From positions 124,001 to 188,000 of the forward strand of contig NZ_KQ948150.1 in NCBI RefSeq assembly GCF_001513955.1: DNA of 64,000 nucleotides, given 5' to 3'. The notes under the pieces were generated by a model, which worked only from the letters and a program-made list of their open reading frames with translations, was not told the DNA's origin and did not search any database. Made by a program: the position numbers and the translations under genes. The stretch comes from Streptomyces pseudovenezuelae. GTDB lineage: Bacteria; Actinomycetota; Actinomycetes; Streptomycetales; Streptomycetaceae. Positions within the stretch are counted from its first letter, which is position 1, and each line of letters starts with the position of its first letter. Below, one piece after another: positions 57,672 through 64,000 of this stretch.

Positions 57672-58403
57672 GTGACCGTGCTGCGTGACGCGGACCTGGC
57701 CGCCGCGTTCGACCATGCGGCGGACAGTTACGACACACTCGTGGCCGCCAACCCCGGCTACCACGCCCATCTGCGCCGCTCGGCGCGCCGACTCGGACTG
57801 CCCCACCCGGGCACCGGACTGCGCGTCCTGGACCTCGGCTGCGGGACCGGCGCCTCCACCGCCGCGCTCGCCCGCGTGCTGCCCGACGCCGACATCACCG
57901 CCGTGGACGCCTCGGCCGGGATGCTGGACCGCGCCAGGGCCAAGCCGTGGGCGGGCAGCGTCAGGTTCGTGTGCGCCCCGGCGGAGGCGCTCGCCGAGGC
58001 GGACGTGCACGGGCCCTTCGACGCGGTGTTCGCCGCGTACCTCTTCCGCAACGTCGCGGACCCCGACGCCGTGCTGGACGCCGTCCACGACCTGCTGGCC
58101 CCGCACGGCCGGCTCGCCGTGCACGAGTACACCCTCAGCGGGCGGCCGCTCGACCGCGCCGTCTGGAGCGCGGTGTGCCGCGGCCTGGTGCTGCCCGTCG
58201 CCTCCGCCCTCGGCGACGGCGACCTGTACCGCCATCTCTGGTGCAGCGTCGTCGAGTTCGACACGGCCGACCGCTTCACGACCCGCGTTCGGGCCCGCGG
58301 ATTCGACCACGTACGCGCCCTGCCCCTGCCCGGCTGGCAGACCGGCATCACCCACACCATCGTGGCCCGGCGCGCGGCCCTACGCGTGGGGGGTGGCCGG
58401 TGA
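57672..58403 (+). CDS. crtT: SAM-dependent methyltransferase CrtT
   Basis: 243 residues from GTG 57672 with AGGAGGCAGC directly before. Class I methyltransferase motifs: VLDLGCGTGASTAALA (motif I), ITAVDASAGML, FDAVFAAYLFRNV and LLAPHGRLAVHEY, resembling UbiE-like enzymes. It holds the crtT position between crtY and crtU in isorenieratene clusters; its exact methylation step is uncertain. Its last 22 codons are echoed in the ORF that follows. Confidence 0.88.
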   Translation: MTVLRDADLAAAFDHAADSYDTLVAANPGYHAHLRRSARRLGLPHPGTGLRVLDLGCGTGASTAALARVLPDADITAVDASAGMLDRARAKPWAGSVRFVCAPAEALAEADVHGPFDAVFAAYLFRNVADPDAVLDAVHDLLAPHGRLAVHEYTLSGRPLDRAVWSAVCRGLVLPVASALGDGDLYRHLWCSVVEFDTADRFTTRVRARGFDHVRALPLPGWQTGITHTIVARRAALRVGGGR

Positions 58404-58684
58404 CGGCCGTGGGCGTGGGTCCGGGGCGGGACCGGCACGCCGTCCTCCTGCCTTGCCCGTCCGGGGCGACCCTGGTCGGTGAGCAGGTCGGTGAGCAGGT
58501 CGGTGAGCAGGTCGGTGGGCAGGTCGGGAGTACCCGCACCGCGATGACGGCGGGCCCCGGCCGGGGCTGCCGCGTCGCCCTCGTGCCCCTGTCGTCCGGG
58601 GCGACCCGCCGCAGGGCCACGACCGGCATCACCCGCACGGTCGTCGCTCGCCGCGTGGCCCGGCCCGTCGGGAGTGGACAGTGA
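58400..58684 (+). CDS. Relic ORF from a duplicated crtT/crtU junction
   Basis: A 94-codon frame opens at GTG 58400 (overlapping the crtT stop as GTGA) and closes at TGA 58684, overlapping the crtU GTG 58681 in the same way. Its start (VTAVGVGPGRDRHAVLLP) copies the first codons of crtU (VTAGSVGPGRDRQAVLLP). Its end (TGITRTVVARR onward) copies the end of crtT (TGITHTIVARR). It is therefore a tandem duplication of the junction with an internal 12-bp repeat. It may only relay ribosomes from crtT to crtU. Confidence 0.7.
   Translation: MTAVGVGPGRDRHAVLLPCPSGATLVGEQVGEQVGEQVGGQVGSTRTAMTAGPGRGCRVALVPLSSGATRRRATTGITRTVVARRVARPVGSGQ
58474..58527 (+). repeat. 12-bp tandem repeat GGTCGGTGAGCA
   Basis: Four and a half copies run from 58474, the fourth with one change (GGTCGGTGGGCA). 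They are in frame in the relic ORF and code VGEQ repeats. The single counterpart in crtU lies near 58756-58767, so the array expanded after the junction duplicated. Confidence 0.85.
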
Positions 58685-60240
58685 CGGCCGGGTCGGTAGG
58701 TCCCGGCCGGGACCGGCAGGCCGTCCTCCTGCCTCCGCCGCCCGGCGCGACCCGGATCGGTGGGCAGGCCCGGAGCACGGCCGTTGTCGGTGGTGGCATC
58801 GCCGGCCTCGCCGCCGCCACGGCACTCGCCGAACGCGGCGTGGAGGTGACGCTCTACGAACGCGAGGCCTACCTGGGCGGCCGCGTGGGCGGCTGGAGCA
58901 CCGGCCTGTCCGACGGCACCACCGCGACCATGAGCCGTGGCTTCCACGCCTTCTTCCGCCAGTACTACAATCTGCGCAGCCTGCTGAGCCGGACCGATTC
59001 CCCTCCAGGGCGGCTCACCGGCCTCCCCGACTACCCGCTGCAACACCGCGACGGACTGCACGACAGCTTCCGCAGAGTGCCGCGCACGCCGCCGCTGAGC
59101 GCACTGGGCTTCGTGGCGCTGAGCCCCTCCTTCCGCTGGCGGGACCTGGTGCGCATGCGCCCCGCCGCGGCCCTCCCGCTGCTGGACGTCCGCGTCCCGG
59201 ACGTCTACGCCCGACTGGACGGTGTCAGCGCGTACGACTTCCTCGAGTCCCTGCGCTTCCCCCCGGCCGCACGTCACCTGGCGTTCGAGGTCTTCTCGCG
59301 GAGCTTTTTCGCCGACCCCCGCGACCTCTCGGCGGCCGAGATGGTCCTGATGTTCCACATCTACTTCCTCGGCAGCTCCGAGGGACTTCTCTTCGACGTG
59401 CCCGACGACCCCTTCCCGACGGCCCTGTGGGACCCCCTCGCCAAACACCTCAGCCGCCACGGCGTCGACCTGCGCCTGTCCACCTCCGTCGAGAACGTCT
59501 CACCCACCCCGGACGGCGCCTTCACCGTCGCCACGGACAGCGAGGAGCGGCGGTACGACACCGTCGTCCTGGCCCTCGACACCGCCGGCCTGCGCTCCCT
59601 GGTCGGCCGCTCACCCCGGCTCGCCGACGCGGCCTGGCGTGAACGCGTCGGCCGACTGCGTACCGCCCCGCCCTTCCTCGTCTCCCGGCTCTGGCTGGAC
59701 CGTCCCGTCGACGCGGGCCGGCCCGGGTTCCTCGGCACGGCCGGATACGGCTCCCTGGACAACGTCAGCGTCCTGGATCGCTGGGAGCAGGAAGCCGCCC
59801 GATGGTCCGCCCGCACCGGCGGCTCCGTGGTCGAGCTCCACGGCTACGCGTTGCCGGAGCACGCCGACCCCGACGCGGAGGCCCGGCACCTGATCGCACA
59901 ACTCCGCAACGTCTACCCCGAGACCCGCGACGCGCGCGTCCTGGACGCCCGGCACGAATGGCGGCAGGACTGCCCCCTGTTCCCCGTCGGCGGATACACC
60001 GACCGGCCCGGCGTACGCACCCCGCAGCCCGGGCTGGTGCTGGCCGGCGACCTGGTGCGTACGGACCTCCCGGTCGCCCTGATGGAACGCGCCGCCACCA
60101 GCGGTTTCCTCGCCGCCAACGCCCTCCTGCAGTCGTGGGCGGTGCGGGGCCACCCGCTGTGGACCGTGCCCAACGGTGGCCGCAACCGTCTGCTCCGCAC
60201 CCTGGCGGGCGGGCGCGCACGGGAACGAGAGGGGGCCTGA
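58681..60240 (+). CDS. crtU: Carotenoid phi-ring desaturase/methyltransferase CrtU
   Basis: 519 residues from GTG 58681. After a 30-residue variable N-terminus comes the FAD fold AVVGGGIAGLAAATALAERG and EREAYLGGRVGGW. SRGFHAFFRQYYNLRSLL is a hallmark of the CrtU group that converts beta-rings to aromatic phi-rings, giving isorenieratene. The C-terminus has GLVLAGDLVRTDLPVALMERAATSG. The variable N-terminus matches the relic ORF just upstream. crtU ends the plus-strand crt operon. Confidence 0.93.
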   Translation: MTAGSVGPGRDRQAVLLPPPPGATRIGGQARSTAVVGGGIAGLAAATALAERGVEVTLYEREAYLGGRVGGWSTGLSDGTTATMSRGFHAFFRQYYNLRSLLSRTDSPPGRLTGLPDYPLQHRDGLHDSFRRVPRTPPLSALGFVALSPSFRWRDLVRMRPAAALPLLDVRVPDVYARLDGVSAYDFLESLRFPPAARHLAFEVFSRSFFADPRDLSAAEMVLMFHIYFLGSSEGLLFDVPDDPFPTALWDPLAKHLSRHGVDLRLSTSVENVSPTPDGAFTVATDSEERRYDTVVLALDTAGLRSLVGRSPRLADAAWRERVGRLRTAPPFLVSRLWLDRPVDAGRPGFLGTAGYGSLDNVSVLDRWEQEAARWSARTGGSVVELHGYALPEHADPDAEARHLIAQLRNVYPETRDARVLDARHEWRQDCPLFPVGGYTDRPGVRTPQPGLVLAGDLVRTDLPVALMERAATSGFLAANALLQSWAVRGHPLWTVPNGGRNRLLRTLAGGRAREREGA

Positions 60241-60334
60241 GCCCAGGTCCGGCGGCCACCGGAGAGCTCAAGGGCCCCACCAGGCCGCCGCCCCCGGCAA
60301 GCGGCGCCGGCGCCCGAAGGGCCCCCGCCGCAAG

Positions 60335-60365
60335 GCCGTACGGCGGGCTGAGGATGCCGTACGGC
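60335..60365. repeat. Paired GCCGTACGGC palindromes
   Basis: GCCGTACGGC at 60335-60344 and again at 60356-60365, 21 bp apart (two helical turns), in the gap before the stress-protein gene. The core CCGTACGG is common in this genome, so chance is possible. Confidence 0.3.
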
Positions 60366-60496
60366 CCCTGCCGAGCGCGCCGCGGCGGAGCCAGCATCGA
60401 CCCTTGGAAACGCCGTGACCCCGGCGGGCCGCACCTCACAGAACCCGGCCGTCGGAGGGGCCGCGCGGACGGCAACGGACGCAGGAGGGAACGGCC

Positions 60497-61348
60497 ATGA
60501 CCCACCGTCACGTGGTCGTCGGAGTGGACGGCTCGCTGATCGCCGTACGGGCGTTGGACCAGGCCGCGCAGGAGGCCGTACGGCGCGCCGCCGGACTGCA
60601 CATCCTGTACGCGGTCTCCGATCGCGACGCGTCCGGACCGGTACTGGCGTCGGCCGCTGCACGGGTTCACGGGCGTCACCCCGAACTGCCCGTCACGACC
60701 AGCGCGGTCGAGAGCACCGCTGTGGAGTCACTCGTCCACGAGAGCGAGGAGGCGGCCCTCACGGTGGTGGGCACCCGAGGGCTCACCGGAGTCACCGGAC
60801 TGCTGGTGGGCGCGGTCGGCCCGCGGCTGGCCGCACGGGCGCGCGGCCCGCTGATGGTCGTACGCCATGACCTTCCACGCGACCGGGGTACGTGCGCCGG
60901 GGAGCGGCCGGTCCTGCTGGCTCTCCAGGGCGACGGGGACACGGACGTCGCGGCCTACGCCTTCGAGGAGGCGGAGTGGCGTGGGGTGACGCTGCGTGTC
61001 GTGCACGCGACGCCCCACCGGCACCTCACTCCCCGCATACCGTCACCGCTTCCGGCGACAAGTCCCGGCCGGCGACGCCAGGTGCGGGGAGATCCGGCCG
61101 AGGAGGCCGTGCCCCGACTCGGCGTGGTCCGGCCGCGGGAGCAGCATCCGCAGGTGTGCGTGGACGCCCGCACCGGGCGGCTGAGTCCGGCTCACGCGCT
61201 GCTGGAGGCCACGCGAGAGGCGTCCGTCGTCGTCATCGGCACCCACCGGCACGTAGTCCCGCTCGGCCGACACCTCGGCCCGGTCGCTCGCACTCTGTTG
61301 CATCACTCGCACTGTCCTGTGGTGCTGGTTCCGACGCCCGGCGGCTGA
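60497..61348 (+). CDS. Tandem universal stress protein (UspA)
   Basis: 283 residues after GGAGGGAAC. Two Usp domains are present. The first begins HVVVGVDGSLIAVRALDQA and ends with the ATP-loop pattern VVGTRGLTGVTGLLVGAVGPRLAARARGPLMVV. The second has a degenerate start (PVLLALQGDGDTDVAAY) and ends VVIGTHRHVVPLGRHLGPVARTLLHHSHCPVVLV. Similar proteins are abundant in the OsdR/DevR dormancy region of S. coelicolor. Next to Acg-like and alcohol dehydrogenase genes, it fits that setting. Confidence 0.9.
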   Translation: MTHRHVVVGVDGSLIAVRALDQAAQEAVRRAAGLHILYAVSDRDASGPVLASAAARVHGRHPELPVTTSAVESTAVESLVHESEEAALTVVGTRGLTGVTGLLVGAVGPRLAARARGPLMVVRHDLPRDRGTCAGERPVLLALQGDGDTDVAAYAFEEAEWRGVTLRVVHATPHRHLTPRIPSPLPATSPGRRRQVRGDPAEEAVPRLGVVRPREQHPQVCVDARTGRLSPAHALLEATREASVVVIGTHRHVVPLGRHLGPVARTLLHHSHCPVVLVPTPGG

Positions 61349-61597
61349 CACGGCGGCCTGAGCACCCCCGCTCCCGGACCCGGGCGGCGGCGTGTCCGCG
61401 CCGGCACGGAGCGCGCGGAGGCTCCGGCAGAGCCCACAGGGCTGTCCCACAGGCCGCGCGAAGGGCCGTTCGGGCCTGGTCGCGGGCCTGACGGTCCCTT
61501 GTGCGGAGGCGCGGAAGCACCAAGGCTGGAGCGCGGGCCGTCGCGCCGTCACCCCACACGCGGCGGCCGGAACTCTGCGATCAGGAGGCACGCGACG

Positions 61598-61753
61598 GTG
61601 TTGCAGTCGTCCAAGAGGAACCGCGCGGTGTCCCCGGCATCGGTGCCGGGGCGCGTGTGGCTGCTGCCGGCCCTGGCGACGGTCGGCTTCGCCGTGAACT
61701 TCTGGGCACCGACGTCCGCCAGACCCTCGCACGCCGCGCACCCACGGCAGTGA
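61598..61753 (+). pseudogene. Truncated N-terminus of a NarK-like MFS transporter
   Basis: GTG 61598 is preceded by AGGAGG at nine bases. The 51-residue frame reads into VWLLPALATVGFAVNFWA, which looks like the first membrane helix of actinobacterial nitrate/nitrite MFS porters (usually LATIGFAVNFWAW). It then runs into PTSARPSH and a stop; the rest of the transporter is absent. I infer a deletion remnant. The family call rests on about 15 residues. Confidence 0.4.
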
Positions 61754-61882
61754 CCGGCGGAATGGCGAGGACGCCCAGCGCGACGGGGCGATCACGCGCA
61801 TGACGGAGTTCGTCCGCGGGTCCGGTTCGGCGGGGCGTGCCGCAGGACGCCGCTGGGCGAGGTACCCCGGTCGGCCACGGTC

Positions 61883-61901
61883 GAGGGACGGTCGGCCCCT
61901 C
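61883..61901 (+). promoter_or_regulatory. Imperfect palindrome upstream of nitroreductase gene
   Basis: GAGGGAC (61883-61889) and GCCCCTC (61895-61901) are seven-base arms with one mismatch around five bases. The GGGAC-type half-site loosely resembles DevR/OsdR dormancy boxes. It is 74 bases before ATG 61975. Confidence 0.35.
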
Positions 61902-61974
61902 TCCGTAGCCGGACCGAAACCCCACTCTCGATGACACGCGGACTCGTCCGACGCCCGTGCGGGAGGAGAGCATC

Positions 61975-62973
61975 ATGAACGGCGCATCTCTTGACGCCAC
62001 GACCCTGGAAACCTGTCTGTCGGCCGCCGTGGCCGCGCCTTCGTTCTTCAACACCCAGCCGTGGCGCTACCGGCTGGACCCCGGCACCGTCACACTGGAG
62101 GTGCGCGCCGCCCCCGAGCGTGGCCTGCGGCACGCGGACCCCGCGGGACGCGCCCTGCACGTCTCGGTGGGAGCGGCCGTCTTCAACCTCCGGGTCGCCG
62201 TCGGCCACTTCGGCTGGGCGCCCGTGGTCCGGCTGCTGCCCAGCCCTGACGACCCCGGCCTGCTGGCCGCGGTGCGGCTGATGGCGCCCGCCCACCGCAA
62301 GGCGTTCGGGCACCGCCCGGACCTGTACGCGGAGATCTGGCGCCGGCACAGCAGCCGTATGCCCTTCTCCGGCCGCCCGGTGTCCTCCACCGCCCGCGTC
62401 GAACTCGCCGAGGCCGCACACACGGAAGGCGCCCTGCTCACCTTCCCCGACCCTCCGGAGACCGTACGCCTGCTGCGCGTGACCGCCGAGGCGGAGCACC
62501 GCAACCGTGCCGACACCGACCGGAGCTCGGAAAGCCGCCGCTGGCTGCACTCGGACGTGGGCGCCTCCGGGGGCGTGGGGCTGCCGGACCGCGTGCTCGG
62601 TCCGCAGGACGCGCGCGAACGCATCCCGATGCGTGACTTCACCGCCCAGCGGCACCCCGAACGGCTGCCCGCCCAGGACTTCGAGACCACTCCGGTCATC
62701 GCCCTGCTCACGACCGAACACGACCGGCGCGCCGACTGGCTGCGCGCCGGCCAGGCACTGGAACACGTGCTGCTGGTGGCCACCGCCCACGGTCTGCGCG
62801 CGTCCCTGCTGCACCAGCCGATGGAGTGGCCCGACCTGCGGCGCGACCTCAGCCCCGCGCCCGATCACACCGGGCACGCGCAGATGCTGATCCGTCTGGG
62901 CCACGGCCCGGAAGGTCCCGTCACACCACGGCGGGCCCCACAGGTGGTGACGGAGGCGCGCCACACCCGCTGA
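61975..62973 (+). CDS. Acg-like nitroreductase-family protein
   Basis: 332 residues after GGAGGAG. The nitroreductase fold is duplicated, as in Mycobacterium Acg (Rv2032): the N-terminal half has AAVAAPSFFNTQPWRY (FMN-contact motif) and GAAVFNLRVAV, and RRHSSRMPFSGRPV joins the second half, which ends in GHAQMLIRLGHGP. Acg proteins bind FMN but may lack reductase activity and are induced by hypoxia or nitric oxide. Neighbours support a dormancy-type role. Confidence 0.87.
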   Translation: MNGASLDATTLETCLSAAVAAPSFFNTQPWRYRLDPGTVTLEVRAAPERGLRHADPAGRALHVSVGAAVFNLRVAVGHFGWAPVVRLLPSPDDPGLLAAVRLMAPAHRKAFGHRPDLYAEIWRRHSSRMPFSGRPVSSTARVELAEAAHTEGALLTFPDPPETVRLLRVTAEAEHRNRADTDRSSESRRWLHSDVGASGGVGLPDRVLGPQDARERIPMRDFTAQRHPERLPAQDFETTPVIALLTTEHDRRADWLRAGQALEHVLLVATAHGLRASLLHQPMEWPDLRRDLSPAPDHTGHAQMLIRLGHGPEGPVTPRRAPQVVTEARHTR

Positions 62974-63105
62974 CGACGCCGCCCGGCTCGGGAAGAGCCG
63001 TCCTGCCCGCCGGGTGGAGTCCGGACAGCCCATGCGGATGCCCGTCACTCGGCTCACGCTGGAGCCGTAGGGCAAGTCCAGCACCGGAGCGAAGGAGGAA
63101 CGGTC

Positions 63106-64000
63106 ATGAAGGGCCTCGTTTTCCACGGTCCCGGGCAGTCTGCCTGGGAGCAGGTCCCGGACCCCACCGTGCAGGACCCCACTGACGCCGTCGTCCGGGT
63201 CAAGGCGGTCACCATCTGCGGGACGGATCTCCACATCCTCAAGGGCGACGTGCCCGAGGTGGCACCCGGCACGGTTCTCGGCCACGAGGCGGTCGGCGAG
63301 ATCGTCGAGACGGGCAGCGACGTACGCACGCTCCGGCCGGGGGACGAGGTCCTGGTCTCCTGCATCACCGCCTGCGGCCGCTGCCGCTTCTGCCGGCAGG
63401 GCATGTACGGCCAGTGCCTGGGCGGCGGGGGCTGGATCCTCGGTCACCGGATCCACGGCACGCAGGCCGAGTACGTACGGGTGCCCTTCGCGGACCTGTC
63501 CGTGCATCCGCTGCCCGCCGGGCTGAGCGGACAGGACGCCGTCCTGTTCGCCGACATCTTCCCGACCGCGTACGAGGTGGGCGTCCTCAACGGTTCCGTA
63601 CGCCCCGGAGACACCGTCGCCGTCGTCGGAGCGGGTCCCATCGGACTGGCCGCGATCCGTGCCGCACAGCTGTACACACCGGAGCGGATCATCGCCGTCG
63701 ACCTGGCCGACTCCCGGCTGGACGCCGCCAAGCGGCTCGGCGCCGACGCGGTCGTGGCCGTGCGGGACGATCCCGAACAGCTCGTCGCGGACCTCACCGA
63801 CGGCCTGGGCGCCGACGTGGTCATCGAGGCCGTGGGTGTCCCGGAGAGCTTCGAACTGAGCACGCGGATGGTGCGTCCCGGCGGCCACGTGGCGAACGTC
63901 GGAGTGCACGGCAAGCCCGCCACCCTGCACCTCGAAGACCTGTGGATCAAGAACGTGACCCTGACGACCGGGCTGGTCGACACCTCGTCCACGCCCACCC
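63106..64000 (+). CDS. Zinc-dependent alcohol dehydrogenase (partial)
   Basis: About 298 residues are in view before the right edge; the start follows GAAGGAGG. This is an MDR-family enzyme. Catalytic-zinc ligands lie in TICGTDLHI and LGHEAVGE. The structural zinc site is CGRCRFCRQGMYGQC. The NAD fold is VAVVGAGPIGLAAIRAAQL, followed by VDLADSRL. The C-terminal 40-50 residues are missing. It likely oxidises a short alcohol, or reduces an aldehyde, under oxygen limitation. Confidence 0.9.
   Translation, partial: MKGLVFHGPGQSAWEQVPDPTVQDPTDAVVRVKAVTICGTDLHILKGDVPEVAPGTVLGHEAVGEIVETGSDVRTLRPGDEVLVSCITACGRCRFCRQGMYGQCLGGGGWILGHRIHGTQAEYVRVPFADLSVHPLPAGLSGQDAVLFADIFPTAYEVGVLNGSVRPGDTVAVVGAGPIGLAAIRAAQLYTPERIIAVDLADSRLDAAKRLGADAVVAVRDDPEQLVADLTDGLGADVVIEAVGVPESFELSTRMVRPGGHVANVGVHGKPATLHLEDLWIKNVTLTTGLVDTSSTPT

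Overview
The window is high-GC actinobacterial DNA with strong GC bias at third codon positions, frequent GTG starts (one TTG) and purine-rich GGAGG-type ribosome sites. The gene content points to Streptomyces, probably a chromosome arm rather than the core: an isorenieratene-type carotenoid cluster with its own ECF sigma factor, a GH46 chitosanase with a csn-type operator, an LAETG sortase substrate, a DUF5133 protein, several SpoIIE/PP2C phosphatases and many secreted glycoside hydrolases. No rRNA, tRNA, CRISPR array, insertion sequence or phage gene was seen.

Layout. 1-11.2 kb: secreted GH43-like hydrolase (cut by the left edge), a small membrane protein, PfkB kinase, DUF1801 and AhpD-like proteins, an HTH/NB-ARC/TPR regulator, an aldo/keto reductase under a twin palindrome, a decayed repeat array, an F420/LLM oxidoreductase and a GH16 hydrolase. 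11.4-15.6 kb: a three-gene signalling operon (receiver-PP2C, CHASE3 histidine kinase, single-domain receiver). 15.6-19.9 kb: a double-MerR regulator divergent from an erythromycin-esterase-like gene, a chitosanase, a histone-like protein and a membrane protein. 20.3-27.9 kb: PAS-GAF-PP2C phosphatase, DUF475/TerC-like protein, DUF4097-like lipoprotein, DUF5133, and a lipid kinase/PAP2 phosphatase pair. 28.7-34 kb: a compact cassette of YbdK-type ligase, a 36-codon ORF, an AsnB-type amidotransferase and an S9 peptidase. 34-44.4 kb: RecQ-like helicase, ANTAR-PAS-PP2C phosphatase, a 1,424-residue hybrid kinase with tandem HAMP repeats, and a divergent STAS/HATPase pair that looks like an anti-sigma partner switch. 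44.6-50.6 kb: a coupled SRPBCC/FAD-oxidoreductase/unknown/SDR operon, the sortase substrate and a DenD-like dehydrogenase. 50.6-60.2 kb: crt cluster, with crtE-crtI-crtB-Rieske on the minus strand and ECF sigma-crtY-crtT-crtU on the plus strand. 60.5-64 kb: universal stress protein, a NarK-like remnant, an Acg-like nitroreductase and a zinc alcohol dehydrogenase (cut by the right edge), resembling an actinobacterial dormancy island.

How the genes fit together. Much of the window is stress and environment sensing: at least three SpoIIE-family phosphatases, a STAS antagonist, an RsbW-like ATPase, two histidine kinases and an ECF factor. They sit beside likely outputs: carotenoids, a possible amide metabolite, membrane-lipid turnover and dormancy enzymes. 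The most unusual items are the ligase/amidotransferase/peptidase cassette with its embedded small ORF, a duplicated crtT/crtU junction that still forms an open, start-stop-coupled reading frame, an exact 276-bp HAMP repeat array, and a graveyard of aldo/keto-reductase 3' ends.
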